DNA of 64,000 nucleotides from Sipunculus nudus (taxonomy: Eukaryota; Annelida; Sipuncula; Golfingiida; Sipunculidae). The notes beneath the pieces are model-generated. The model was not told the DNA's origin, did no database searches, and worked only from the letters and a program-made list of their open reading frames with translations. The DNA is taken from assembly GCA_026874595.1 (NCBI GenBank), contig CM049316.1:70392176-70456175 (forward strand), written 5' to 3'. Below are positions 1 through 13,215 of the stretch, piece after piece. The stretch's first letter is position 1. Each line of letters opens with the position of its first letter. The translations under genes were made by a program, and so were the position numbers.

Positions 1-1440
1 GTCAAGATCCCCCCCCCCCCCCTCACTGATTCATCTATTGATAAATTCCTATGCTTTTAACTTATGATATATTATTTCAATAAACCAATTGAAAGATTCG
101 AGGTTCAACAGATGGCATCAATCTATAAAACATTAAATTGTAGTAAATGTTAATTATTTTGTTAATTATACTTATATTGACTATTACACTTCACCAAAGC
201 GCATTACACATAACATACAGCATAAGTTTACAAAGATTTAAACTAATTTAATAAATCAAGAAAAAAAATAGATTATAAGACCTTTAAGTAAATATAAACA
301 TAAAGAATTATAAACCATTCTTTTGAAGGAGTACTCTGCATCAAGGTTAATCTGAAATGGCTATAACGGTATCAGTACTCGCTATATAATAGCTGTACTT
401 TCAACATTATTAAGCGTCCTTACGCTGAATTTGATCTTTCAGCGAACAGGACAGGCCACACAAGCACAATGGTTGGGGCCGTAATACCAGTATATAGACA
501 AGCAGAGTCATGTGCTTTATTAAACTTTTACATTTGGGACTGAATATTTGTCCTTAGTACTTCTTTGTACTGAGTAAAATACGTGAAGAAATATTAATTA
601 TAATATAAATATTTCAAAAGGAGAACAAGAACAAAACGACATTGGAAGCCGAGTACAACAAGGTTAAAATTGATAAAACGTTTACGAGGTAAGCTTGGGA
701 AAATGACAAGAATATTTACGATATGCTAATAGTAATCTTTATTCACATTTGTTAATCATTGTCATCAACTTATAATGATCTTGATATAATTAAAAAAAAA
801 TAAATCAGTTACAGAAAATCGAATGGATATATGCTTCGACCTGATTATTAAAATAATGAAAAAAGATTAAATTAAAAAATAAGTTGAAATACAAAAATAA
901 CTGTAACACCAATTTTTCTATCTAAGCCTGAACTTCACACTCGAATTTGACCTTTCCAGTGTATAATGTATATTTTGGAAAAAAAGCTCTGTTTTTAAAT
1001 CGACTTTAATTGTCTTTGGCGTTTTGTTTCACGTTAACTCTCCCGTTGCTCTGTCGAGCTGTGTTAGCTATCAAACACTTGATTGTTTTAGTCGAGTTCC
1101 CTCGTTTTTGAGCCAGATTGGCGCCTCCAGATGACCCGGCGGGACTCCGTTCGCTTAGGCACAGAAAGTAAGTCGAGAGTAGGGGAGTAGAACTGGGACA
1201 CAAGTACTATAAAAATGCCCAAATACATGTACCTGCAGGACGACTTCATTATTACTCTCTATTTACCCATAAATCCTTTGACAGAACAAGGATATGAAAC
1301 ATTTATGGCAGACCCAGGAACACAATTAACGATTTGTGTACCTTAGATGAGCATCAACAAATAAGGAAACATTGGTGAACATTAAAACAAATGCCCGTAT
1401 TGAAATTTAACATAGATAATAAGATAAAAAAGACCGGCTT
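1..1440. other. AT-rich noncoding stretch, no gene seen
   Basis: This AT-rich sequence has stops in all frames. A run of 14 C lies at 9-22. Bases 1006-1203 are somewhat GC-richer and open on the minus strand for 65 codons, but that reading has no recognisable motif. No repeat shared with the rest of the window was found here. Confidence 0.6.
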
Positions 1441-1446
1441 CCGCGG

Positions 1447-1695
1447 CCCAGGAGTAGAGTACAAGGCTAAAAACCGGGAGATCGTGAGTTCTAATCTCAG
1501 CCGATCGGCATCCACCCTTGGTGAGTGTTCTGCAGGCTTAATGGGGAAACTGTACCCCACAGTCACGTTTCACAGAGAAGCGAGTGCGTCTTTCCAGGGT
1601 TCCTAGGAGTCCAGTGCGGCACACAGAGCCTGATTGTGTTTCACCCTGTCACGAAGTCCGAAACTGGATGGAATTCTTTAGATCCGCCCATCTGA
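1447..1695 (+). repeat. tRNA-derived SINE, copy 1
   Basis: The head has a weak A-box-like stretch (GGCCCAGGAGTAGAG) and a B-box-like GAGTTCTAATCTC about 40 bases on, as in tRNA-derived SINEs. The body shares blocks in the same order with the minus strand of 55975-56303: CCGGGAGATC, TCTGCAGGCTTAATG, a GTGCGYCTTTC block followed by AGGGTTCCT, and a CAGTCCGAAACCGG-like block followed by ATGGAATTCT. This copy is shorter, about 250 against 325 bases. Two diverged copies at unrelated places support a dispersed element. The family was not identified by name. Confidence 0.7.
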
Positions 1696-2814
1696 AAAAA
1701 AAAACAGAATTTAAAAAGGCACTATGGACGGTAAAGCTTGAAACTATAATGTGCCCGTATAAATGCGTATATGGCAGTAAGAAATGCTACAAAATCATTT
1801 TTTGCGTATATGCGTGTATACCTTAATTGGCAGAAGTATGCAGTGCTAACAAAATAAGATGCCGGGTTGACATTATGTCATATCATTTCGTTAGTGCAGG
1901 CACACATTAAGCGAGAAAATCCCATGTGGCCATTTCTTCTCACGTCACTATGAGACTTGTATGAAAAAAGTGAGAAAATATATTTATTTCATACTTATTT
2001 ATATGATCTTAAATCGCCACATTACCTTGTGTGACAAAAGCTGCGTTGTTGTAACCAGCGAAATTAATGTCTATATTCAAATGAAAATAAATAAATAAAA
2101 ATAATAGGAGGAGCGGTGCTGATGCAGAGTATCGAAATATATGAATACTGATAATAGGTAGTAGATTAACATTAAATGAATATCTTCTGATGACTGTTAT
2201 GGGGGGTCACATGTATTTTGGTAAACGAAGAAAAGCTCCTTTCAGAAAGATCGCAAATGATTTAAAAACGAACTTCTCCAGACTGCTATCGTACACATAA
2301 TATCCGAACGTCAACTCTTGCATATTTACCCATTTACCCAAGTTGTTCTAAAAAGACAAACGAATAAGCCTAGTTCCGATTTACACAAACTTTCATCAAA
2401 CTCATCCCGAATTTAACGCTTGACGAATGGGCACCTGCGGATCTTATGATCTCACTAATAAATAAAATTATTATGCCCGTGTGTATTTTGATGGACTTCC
2501 TAAGCTTGCTTAACATCCTGAAGGACATTGCTTCGAAAGCTTCGCGATAATTAAACCATCACTACACGTCTCCAACAAAATATCTGCGACATTTTACAAA
2601 GTGGTCACGAATAAAAGTGGCCCATGGGCCATGACGCTCAGCTGAATTTGACATACATGTGATGTATGTATTTATTATTAATGTTATGATATGGTGAAAA
2701 ATATTTGTTAAGGAACCTTGAACAATGGATAGAATGACTTCCAGAGTGCTCAAACTGGCGTTTTGACCATAGGCCTTAGAAAATAGGATGCAGCAAACTT
2801 ATTAAGGGTTTCCG
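1696..2814. other. Noncoding stretch, nothing recognised
   Basis: AT-rich sequence with stops in every frame. There is an AAAT-rich patch near 2080-2105. No element termini, tandem structure or coding signal was seen. Confidence 0.55.
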
Positions 2815-4375
2815 ACGAGATTCGACAAAGAAATCCCTAGATGTTATTCTATGTCAAACTGCTACAATATATGTCCATCTAACTCATCTGGTGCTAATTC
2901 CATACAGAATATGGGTCAAAGTGATTTTATTTAGGGATTCTAAGAATATTTTACAGGGGGCTCCCTGGATCATCATTTAATTAGAATAAAGATTACAGGA
3001 AAAAGTCACAGTGACCCATCACGTTTCTGGATCCAACGTATAAATTTATGTGTACGTTTGACTTTCTGGTGCTCAAAGTTAGGTGTTCTGCTCGTATCTA
3101 ATAGAATAAAGGGCATCTTGAGCTAATATGAGGCTTTGAAGGAGATTTGCTCGAGGCCTCCTTGAATTTTAAGTTAGAAGGTTCTAGAAATAACTGTTAT
3201 GATTTGTGCCCATCAAACTTTCACAGTATTATTTTTTTTTGCTGTAGCTCACAGAATATATGTGACAGTGACCTTATTTCAAGATCCAATGGAGACTTTC
3301 CAAGTATCTCCCGGGATTTTACAATGGAATGTTCTAGGTCCAACAGTGAAGATTTGTGCCCATGCATTTGACTCTCAGGGTGTTTAAATGAGGCATTTTG
3401 CCGATAGCTCAGAGAAAATAGGTCACAGTGAACTAATTTCATGTTTCCATGGACATTTGCCCAGGATCTTTCTTAAAGTTACACAAGAAGATTCTTAACC
3501 TGACAGATACAATTTGTGTCCCGTCTGACTGTCTGGGTGCTAAAAATTATGTTTTTTTGGCCTACAGGTCGCATAATATAGGTCACCTTGACCTAATTTC
3601 AAGTTTCCAAAGAGATTTTCCCAGAATGTCCCCGGGTGTTGCGTTAACAGATTCTCGGCTGCACACATATGATTTGTGCTCATCTTACATTTAGGGTGCT
3701 CATATGACATCTTTTTCCTATAGGTCTAAGAAAAAAGGTCACGGTGACCTAAAGGACAAAAATTTGCCAAGGATATCCCTGAATGTTATGTTAAAAAAAT
3801 TGTAGGGCTAATGGATGCAGTTTTTTGCTCCGTCTTACTGTCTGGGTGCTCAAAATCATGTTTTCGGCCTAAGGGTCGCAGAATATAGGTCATCATGACC
3901 TTATTTAAAATTTCCAAGAATATCCCCGAACCCCCCTTGATGTTGCATTAGAAGAATCTAGGTCTAACATACTATTTGTGCCCATCTGACATTCAAGATG
4001 TTCATATGATATCTTTTTCCTATAGGTCTCAGAATATAGGTCATGGTGACTTTGTTTCATGCTTCCAAGGACGTTTGCCTAAGACCTCCCTGAATGTTAC
4101 GTTAGAATATTCTAGTCCTATTAGATACAATTTGTGTTCCGATTGACTGTCTGGGTGCTCAATATGATGTTTTCGGCCCATAGGGCGCAGAATATAGGTC
4201 ACCATGACCTAATTTCAGGTTTCCGAGATTTGACTAAGACCTTCCTGGATGTACAGTTAGAAATTTCTAGATCTAAAGGTTACGATTTGTGAACTGTTAA
4301 CGGACGGAAGGACGCCGGACAATAAGTAATCGCTATAGCTCGGATGAATTTCAGTCAGCTTAGCTGCTAAAAAAA
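2815..4375 (+). repeat. ~155-bp diverged tandem repeat array with nuclear-receptor-like palindromes and a GACGCCGGAC tail
   Basis: A unit of about 150-164 bases recurs with the anchor AGAATATAGGTCAC near 3254, 3411, 3575, 3727, 3880, 4030 and 4190. More decayed units lie upstream to about 2815. Each unit runs from the AGGTCA palindrome through TTTCAAGTTTCC, CCCTGAATGTTA, TTCTAGGTCTAAC, GATTTGTGCCCATCT and CTGGGTGCTC. The array ends in a non-repeated tail with GGACGGAAGGACGCCGGAC, then AGTCAGCTTAGCTGCTAAAA. The same tail plus part of a unit is found inverted at 42612-42795, and a partial unit at 29515-29595, so it is a dispersed element and not a local satellite. Its layout resembles bivalve elements with a tandem core such as the pearl family; that link is from memory and unproved. 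Confidence 0.8.
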
Positions 4376-4392
4376 TGATAATAATAAACTTA

Positions 4393-5130
4393 AGGGGCGT
4401 TCCCACTTCCACGAAATGATCCCCGATGCGCTTCGATTTTGATGTTTTTTCTTGGCTCTTCCTTGGCGTAGACCGCGATTTTTGTTTAAAGGCGAATCAA
4501 AACTACGCCTCGGCACGATTCATCAAATTTCATAGGCCAGATGTAGATCTTATTTACGCTTCCTTGCAGATGGTAGGTACTTTGTTGTAAGTTATATAGT
4601 AAGGTATCATCGGCGCTAATCATGTCGCTAAGTAGGCTTTTAGCCACTGTGGTATCACTACGTAAATGCCAAGAAGTTCTAAGTAACCTTTGAAAAAATG
4701 GCCTCAAACCGGCTAATAAGTATCTGAGCCGTACTTTAGAGTAATCAATAAATAACTAAGATTCATTAAACTTACTATGAATTAATCCAAATTACTTACG
4801 CTACAACGAGATGCATTACCGACACCGTTATGACGTAATAGTAATGTCTAGAGTACATTACAAAGCTGTTATCAAGCGCTAAGGGGAAAAAAACTTTTAT
4901 GAAGTAGTTTTGGCTATTAAAAGTTTCAGTGGCCTATGAACTGTCAAAGAGTTAGTTCTGTGTGTATAGAGAGAGTCAAATTTTATTGATTCCATAAAAC
5001 GTAAGGGACGTTTGACGCAACAAGGGAGAGATCAGGCCAGCCGTAATTCTTGGAGATATCAGCATACGACCTTCCGCGAAGCACCTACAGGTGTTACCGG
5101 GAGATCTTTCGCGGAAGTTGGAACGCCCCT
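4393..5130. mobile_element. TIR element, 738 bp, TTA target duplication (PIF/Harbinger-like)
   Basis: The left end reads AGGGGCGTTCCCACTTCC. The right end, read on the other strand, is AGGGGCGTTCCAACTTCC, and similarity continues for about 28 bases (CGAAA then GATC). TTA flanks both ends, at 4390-4392 and 5131-5133. Terminal inverted repeats with a 3-base TTA duplication are typical of the PIF/Harbinger superfamily. There is no transposase reading frame, so this is a nonautonomous copy. It inserted directly after the tail of the tandem array. Confidence 0.72.
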
Positions 5131-8100
5131 TTACGATACAGTTATGCCATGCTAATGAGAGCCACGGTACAGCTACAAAAGCGGTAGCCAGGTGCTACGA
5201 AAATAGTTATGTCCCTTTTTTTTAGTTTAAATAAGCCCAATTTGCGGTGAAGTGTCAGTAAAAAAGAAAAGTGTAGGAGGAGACGGACATTTTTCAGTAG
5301 CCAGGTCACGTGGAGTAATGAAAATTATAGAGGCTGACATCAAAGCTTCTGAAAAAATTACTAGTCTTCTCATCTCTTGTTCCAGCCCTCGCAAGTATTT
5401 CTTGAAACATCACAGGGTCAGATATCAGGATGTTCGTAACTCTCAAAACGTCCTTAGCTTTCTATTCCCTCATATCATTCGTCATGTCCAAGTAGGGTCT
5501 TCTCAGTATCCTAAACGTATCGTAGCGTTATGAAGTGTCGCTAATTTTTAGTGAATCATAAAGGATTTCTGATTCGTAGCTACTCATATGTATTCGTAAC
5601 AACATTTAGTTCTATATCTATTAAGTTCTAGTTTTATGTTTTTGGTCTATCGCTACCATTTCTCTCTGAATACCAATCCAGCATCAGGAACCTCATACGC
5701 TCTTGTGTTAGCTCGTCCATTTTCTGCCGTATAAAGTACAAGAATCTGACTCTAAATGATGCAAACTAGTCATTCCTCATTTTTAATAAGTTCGCCCCAG
5801 CTGATCGTTGTGCATATGAAGCGTAGCAGCTTCCTAGTGAATCGCAAGAAAGCTTTCTGGTGTGTAGCCAGTCGCAGGGGGCGTTCGTTGCACATAACAG
5901 GAGCACAGATGTTTCTTCTTATTCGCAGTGACTAGTTCCTACGACACACACTACAGATTTATTGTAGGGATTACGAACTAGCTGCGCAGTACTTCGTACT
6001 TTATTCGAAACAGCATCGTATATTTTGGGAGTGTCTTAATCCTTATGATGTCATCAGGGCCGAATTACCCGAAATGTCTTATTCATAGATTTCTGTTCGT
6101 TTCGTAGCGAATCGAGAGATCCGTTTGTGAAAGTGAGAACCCCCTTGGTCCCAAAATGCCACGACCTTTGACGACCCCTAGCGAGTACTAATGATTGGGA
6201 GGATGTATGAGGGGAGGCGGAACTTGGAGGCATTTATCATTCAATGTTATTCTCTCGAACTGCCCACACAGTGCTTCAATAAGGATGGACTACCGAACTG
6301 ACCAAGAACTTCGTGATCTACTTCTGATGGTAAAACTTGAAACGCCGCCAAAACTCGAATCGAAAGATGGTATGATTGACGTGCAGTGAGTATAGAACTG
6401 TACAGCGGAGTGGCAAAAAGCTCGACTCTCTCCGCGTGATTCCAATTTATTCCACCTCTAAAGATTACCATACACCACGATAAGATTTTATGATTTACAC
6501 CATTTCTGAATGAGAGTAAATGTTTCGATTTTTAGACATGTTGCCAAATTTAACGTATGATGTCTCGGCAGGTAAAAAAAGGCCAAAAAAATACCCCGCT
6601 TCGCACCTACATAAGTTCCCAGAGGCTGCAGAAAAACATTAATTGTGTGGCCTAAGGACCGCCTTTTTAAGACAACGTTTTGGATAATATGTCAATGTCT
6701 TCCGAATTATTCTGAAAAAGTGACACGCATCAATGTAAACTGGGCTTAATTGACAGTCGGCCTCGTGTCGCCCCACCCTGGCAAAGGGATAGGAAAAAAA
6801 AACATACTGTCACACTGACCGAAAACATATAAGTCGAATTCATTAGCGAAAAGCGAAAGAAAAAATATTATATGTGAAATGTTGTCCGCTGAATCAACAC
6901 ATCGTTGTTTTCCTATACTTGTCTACGCAGGAACTTACTAGCAGCTTTTTCGGAAACGTGTAAAGTACACTTTTTTTTTATCTTTTAACTGTCTTAGGTT
7001 TCTCATCCACCCAAGTCCCAAGGCGATTTGTCTTAACTTTCTAACTTTTTATTTTCTGGCTGGCTTCATTTCGGGAGGTGCCATTTTGGCGCCAATTTAA
7101 GAGGTTACTGATAAAAAAGTAGAGGTCCAGGGAAGCTTAACCCAAAATCTGAGATAGGGAGAATACATATTATTGTTAAAGTATTACTCTTGCTGCACAT
7201 TTGTTCATCTGTTCCAGGGTGTTGAGACCCCCCCCCCCCCCACCCACACACACATACACTTCCGAATCCCTATATCTCCTTTGGATAGTATGTAGTTCTA
7301 CTGATCTTGCCGCGAAAAAAAAAATATTTCTTTTCAAATACGCTTCCTCCATCAATTCAGTGTCATAATATACGCTGTAAAACGTGCCACTGACCAAGAA
7401 TCAGGAGAGAATCCTTTTATTGAGAGCATGTCACAGTAATTGGTTCTCTCCCTTGCGATTACAGAATGTTAACATTTCCCGTGGGTCTCAACAGTATTCA
7501 TCACTTTCCCTTTCATCACTTTCTCTTTAGTTTAAATTCCATCATTACGAGGTTTGATTTGATTACACTAGAACCGGACGACCGATTTAAAAGCAGCATG
7601 TAAAATAACACTGTCCCTTTTAAGAAAATGAGCCAAAATCATCATTCAAATCGGCCGTAATGTCTCTTTAATGAAATCACCAGTAAACACAGGGTAAGCC
7701 ACATGTAATTGTGTGAAATCTGTTTATTAATGAAGCAGACGTTTAAAAACATCAAAACCATTAAGGAACTGAACTGCTCTAGTGGGTGCAGCTTTAGTTA
7801 AGTTTTGATAAAGTAGTTTACGTTCAAGTAATTAAATCCCAGGAGTTATCACGTGCAGCTATCTGACGTCACAAACAGGTCAAAGGTCACATAATTGTAT
7901 CAACGTTGGTGTAAAGATTATTTAGAATGATTTATAGAATCATGATCTGAATGCTAGTGATATTGCTTAAAAACTACGTATAATTGCCTCATTAAATCAT
8001 GGCTTTCTAGAAGAAGTCTATTCTGTAGACTTGGAACCTCCTCCATTTGAATGAATTATGGAAGGATCACGTTAAACTTGTCATCCCTATTTTCACATTT

Positions 8101-9156
8101 TCGTCGGGATTACGGGAAAGAGTTAGTGGTAGTATTCGTCCTAATTGGATCGTTACTTTCATAAAATGGTATCATAATGTAATTTTGGCGTCCGAGGATT
8201 TGTAGACTCCACATGAGCCATGCGTCCGCCTGTCGTAAAAGAGAGGATTATGGGGAGGTAAAAGAGGGTCTTATGGGAAGAGGAGTTATCGGAAACGCGC
8301 GGGATTAGATGCCAGGGTAACTGGTAAAGTGACAAATCGCAATTATGCAGTGTTTCTTTTTAACGAGATACTCCATTTAAACTATTGATATAAGAATGGA
8401 AATGTATGACACTTTTATGTATTGAAACAGTTTTCTCTTACGAAGCGGTGACATTTATAACAATATTTTTCTACATATATATGATACCTCTGATTTTATG
8501 CCATCTGTAATTGTGTCATAAATTTTCCTATAATGTATTCACAACTGCCGTTATTCAGTATAATTCTTGATTCGATAAGTTTTGAACACGCAAATAATGA
8601 TAAATTTTGTTGAGTGTCTCAGAACACCACAGCCCACAGCTAATGCGAAAGTCAGTAACTTTTCTGAAAGAGGACTTTACTGGAGTGAAAGCATTTAGAA
8701 AGTATTTCAAATTTTAAACATTATCTCTCAATTAGACTAATTGTGTTAACATGCAGATTGGTTGCTTTAAAAAGACAAATTTCCGAAAAAGGTTTGAAAT
8801 ATCACATATTCAGCACGTTGATTATGTAAAACGTTCAAAAATATATTTATGGATAATGATAGGAAAACATGAGTTTGTAACAAATTTGAAATCAACGCTA
8901 GACTTCACTCAGCCTTCCGCGATTGCCTAATTAACGACAGCAAATTGTCAAATAAGCATCCGGATCTAAATCCAGATCATATCAAAATTTAATTGTAACC
9001 CAAAATTAAACTGAAACCCAAGGTATAATTGTAATCCAAAATACAACAGTAATCCCAAAACTTATTTATAACTCAAACTTTAATTGTAAAACCATTCCTT
9101 TTATCAATACATAAATATCTTAAATTTCGTTAACGCCATTTTAGATCACACACTCA
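5131..9156. other. Noncoding stretch with decayed transposon-like sequence at 5560-6146
   Basis: Bases 5560-6146 are rich in TTCGTAGC and GCGAATC motifs and end near 6146 in AACCCCCTT. Read on the minus strand this resembles the terminus of the 4393-5130 element (AAGGGGG, TTCTCACTTTCAC). A run of 14 C is at 7228-7241, followed by ACCCACACACACA. The 93-codon open frame at 5252-5533 has no motif I recognise. Nothing else can be supported. Confidence 0.5.
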
Positions 9157-9160
9157 TTAA

Positions 9161-9620
9161 AGGGGCCCAATCACCTATCTGACCTTTAAAAGAAAAGGTA
9201 ATCCCTTTGAGCTTTTATAAAAATAGGCAGGGAAACGTATTTTTCAACGTATACAGGCTGCTTGTATTATTTATATCAATGTGTTTATAATATGTGGGGG
9301 CCCACCAAAATAATCCCCCCAAAAATAAGAAGGGTATCTGACGCAAGTTAGATAAGCCAGAGCTTTGCAAATAGCGTTTTGCAGCAAGTGACCTTTCTAC
9401 ATCCGCATATCTGCAACTTTCCACCTTAAGTTCTATGTTTTCCCATTTGTCAACAAAGCTTTGTTTACAAACACGTAGATAAACAGGTCCATACATCCTT
9501 CACGGAGGCGTTATAACAACTTTTCATAACCATAATTACCTTTAGATCATTTATATATATATATACAGAAATCCAGAAATCACATAAATTCTTTTTCAAT
9601 AGGTGGGTGAATGTGCACCT
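9161..9620 (-). mobile_element. TTAA-flanked MITE, copy A (460 bp)
   Basis: The element is bounded by TTAA at 9157-9160 and 9621-9624. The ends are AGGGGCCCAATCACC and, on the other strand, AGGTGCACATTCACCCACC, which form imperfect terminal inverted repeats. Its reverse complement matches 15731-16165 over almost the whole length, for example the blocks around GCCTCCGTGAAGGATGTATGG and the AACAAAGCTTTGTTTACAAAC region. TTAA duplication suggests piggyBac-type mobilisation. The 93-codon minus-strand frame inside it is not conserved as protein between the copies. Confidence 0.85.
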
Positions 9621-10915
9621 TTAAGTTACACTTTGTAATCACTGCTAAATTGGGAATGCAATTAAAAGTTAAAAATGTAATTAGTGTTTAGTATCTCTGA
9701 TCTTAGATAATTCAATGATGATAGATAATATTTTGCATTATTCTAAGCTTGTGAAAAGTACACTTTGTAATCCAGAAGGTAAATAAACACATATAATTAC
9801 AATAAGTAATATACAAGACTACTCGTTATCACCGAAGAAGCTTTAGCAAGATACAAAATAGTTTAATTGTTGAAAAGGACATGTATATATAATTTCATTC
9901 TCATTAAACTCGAACAAAGGATATACAGAATGAACTACAAAGGAAATGCAAATGAACTTGAAAGGGCAACCAACACTTTGTGAAATAGACTTGTGCGCCT
10001 TCTTTCATGAGTCTATTCAGATGGAATAGTTGTGGTTATAAGTAAGTGCTTCTAGGTTTACTAAACTTGTGTGTAAGATTAAAATACTCAATGATCATGC
10101 TTCCGAGCAAAGAAACCAGCGTCTCCATTTCCCTGCCTTATTTCATATTGCAGCATCTTGCATCTTTAAGCTTCCGTCTCAGTTGTCCCATAAGCTTGGT
10201 TTCCATGTTTGATACACTGCTATCCTTACTCTATTTCTGGATATTCACCTGATGCGGAGTTGCCGGAAACTAAACTGACTCCGCCAGGAGAGTATGCGTT
10301 TATTCCCGTTCGTGTATGTGTTTGTGTGTTTGTCAACAACATAACTCGCGCAATCATGAAATTTCGGAAGAAATTTGAATAATCCATGGAAAGCCATGAA
10401 AGAATCGATAAGATTAAGGTGTTTGCCCAGCCTCTTCTCCGGATTCTGGAGCTTTATCAAAGAATATTCACAAATAAATGGTCACACTTATACACGAGAA
10501 AACTGGGAAATGAGCCAAATATTATGTGAATGCTCAGGAGGTTAAGACTCATTGGGTTGGCCCGGTCCCCTGTTCAGGTCACGGTCGAGCGCACAGCACC
10601 TCGGCGTTTTGGTGTCCAGTGTGTTTGCATAGCGTTTTTTAAACTTGTGCTCCCATGGCGTCGGCATGTATCCATCGGCATGCACATGCCTTGAATGTTC
10701 AGTTTTATATCTCGAAGCAAAACAGGTATTGTCTCCCTTTTGGTTTCGTCTTCAAGACTAAATAAAATTTAGGTTTTATTAAATATGGTGAGCTGCTCTC
10801 TATTAAATATTTTCCATCCCAAACAAAAGAGGTTATATCAAACCGCTCGTAGAAATATAACAACTTCTCATGGAGCATTTCACACTTTTGTTAGAACACT
10901 CACTCAGGGATAAGT

Positions 10916-11075
10916 ATGGGCTCCTCGGTCGCGGATCTTTAATACTCAGCTTTGGCCTCGGTCTCGATTCTACTGCCTCGGTCTCGGTTCATACAATCTC
11001 GGTCTTGGATCCCACTTCCTTGGTCTCCGATCCCATTCTCTCGGCATTGGTCTCCAATTTGCCGGTCTTGATTAT
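10916..11075 (+). repeat. CTCGGTCTCGG-type degenerate short repeat
   Basis: Motifs of the form CTCGGTCTCG, TTGGTCTCCGATCCC and CTCGGTCTTGGATCC recur about every 20-25 bases. This gives a strongly biased, low-complexity patch that falsely keeps a frame open at 10870-11079. It is possibly a relic of an element with internal subrepeats, like the GGACTCG-rich elements at 47617 and 53690, but the motif differs. Confidence 0.55.
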
Positions 11076-12352
11076 GTGATCCATATATACCCTGTCACTA
11101 AAATTTAATTGGAAAAATTGGGAAAACGTTCCCTTTCCGGCCACAAAGCGATGGGAACTCGGGCACTTTTTTATGAATCGGTGCAGGAACGCGACTATTT
11201 TTTTTTTTTTTAATTTGCAAATCTTATTCCATGGCCTTAATTACAAGCAACAACGTAACCTTATTTTCTTTACATTAGCAACACAAATTAAGAGGGATTA
11301 GATAGTTTCGTTCATCATAATTTTTATTAAATAATCATATAGCTCTATCATTAAATTGATGATAATATGATTGATTTGATAAACAGAAGAAAAAAAATCA
11401 GTCATTGCAAAACGAATATCATCGAAATTTATTATTCAATTTTGTTGAAAGATTTCAATGTCCGGAGAAAAAAAATCAGTAAATTTCTACTGAAATCAAA
11501 ATAAACATTTTCGAAGCAGTTAATCAAATTGATGCACGCGGTACTTGAGAAACCAAACTTAGCCTTAATTAATTTGCGTATTGTTTATTGGGTACTTTAC
11601 AGGTTAAATTGCAAGCCCAATAAATGGGATGGACTCGGCATTTGGAGGCATAGAAGTGCCCTGATGAGAATCCCAGATCCGATATTTCACTGGCGACGCA
11701 GATGTATTGAAGTTCAGACTAACAAAAAGTATTAGCCAGAAAATCTGGATGTAATAAGTTGGCAAATGTTAAATATAAAACGCAACATCTGTTGTAGACG
11801 ACTCTTTTAACTGATGCAGTCTGTCTGAAGAGTTCATTATTAATATTAGAGCTATATGATTTTTTTAATAACAATTATCATGAGTGCAACTATTTAAGTC
11901 CTCTTAATTTGTATTGCTGATGTAAAGGAAATAAGGTTACGTTGTGGTTTGTAATTAAGGTCACGGAATTTAAGTTTTGTATCATGTGTAGTTTCAATTT
12001 TGAAAATAACAGCCTTTATCCGCTTTCTCAAATTTCCAAGAGCTGCATTCACCAAAAGCGCAGTATTTGTCGTTCTTTTAAGACACTTTCTTCTCCCGCT
12101 GTGACACAAAAGAAAACCTCCAGGCGAACATCAAGTCAAACGGAACGGCAATACAGGGTTTAATTGTACTTTTGAGTACAATTCGGCATTATCATCTTTA
12201 AGCAGTTATTGAGTATGACGACCAAGGGATTAATGACGTTGAGTTCGCCTGATTTATTCTCGATTTATATCAGAAAAGACCAAGCTGAGAAAATATCATA
12301 GTTTACTAGTGTACTCACTGCACGGTTCATAAACATCACGTACCAGTGTATG

Positions 12353-12412
<60 letters not shown>

Positions 12413-12539
12413 TCGGGGTCATAAGAATCTAGCTTTATGATGGAGGAAGGGTCCCTTTAAATGGATAAAACAAAAAATACAGTTGTTTCTAGCTCACGTA
12501 ATATATGTTTACGTAGCATTATTTGTAGCAAAATGTGCT

Positions 12540-13215
12540 GTGACGTTTCAACAAACATGTGGCGCCACAAGATCATGTGTGTGTATGGCCAGCTTCAATA
12601 CAAGGTTTTCTAATGTACTTGTTGAGACCGTGTGTCTTGAATTTTGCTGTTCCCATTAGGATCAGGTTAGAGAGTGATACAGACACGTAAATACTTATCC
12701 GCATCCGTAAAACCGGCTCGCCACTAACAGACTAGCACCTGTTGCTTTATTGCCCCCTTCTTGCGGCAGCAGTCATAAAAATACACTAATGGTGAACAAG
12801 CTGTTAGCCATTAGTGTACAGTTGTCTGTCGCAGCTTTGTATTGTCTAGAGAGCCTTTCATACTCACCTCAATCCATTTATGATTCATGAGGAAGCGAGA
12901 CCCTGGCTTCGTTTGAATGCGGCTCAAACATTGTCGCTGTCAGGTTGTTTTATGATGTTTTCAAATTGTTGAGAACACGGCCGCCTTAACACAAATGCAA
13001 TGCAACAATTCGGACCTGTAAACTACCCCGAGAATTTTACTGCTCATTTGTTTCGCTGCAAATGCCTATCATTAGGAAACTGTAGTTAATGGACATGTTG
13101 CCAAAGCCAATCGATAGCGGTAATTACCGAACCGCCGAGATTGCCCCTCGCTCCGCCGGTTTTGCTTTGGATATAAGGTCACTGGTAATTGCTTGACTCA
13201 ATACTAAACACAATA
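12540..13215. other. GC-balanced noncoding block, candidate regulatory region
   Basis: Compared with its surroundings this block is less AT-rich, lacks simple repeats and element ends, and carries many short palindromes such as TGGCGCCACA and CACTAATGG...CCATTAGTG. It has no long open frame. Such texture is seen in conserved noncoding elements, but conservation cannot be judged from one sequence. Confidence 0.3.

Noticed and set aside
9215-9496. 93-codon minus-strand frame, related to the 65-codon frame at 15857-16054
   Set aside because: The similarity is that of two MITE copies at the DNA level, with frame breaks and no transposase motif.
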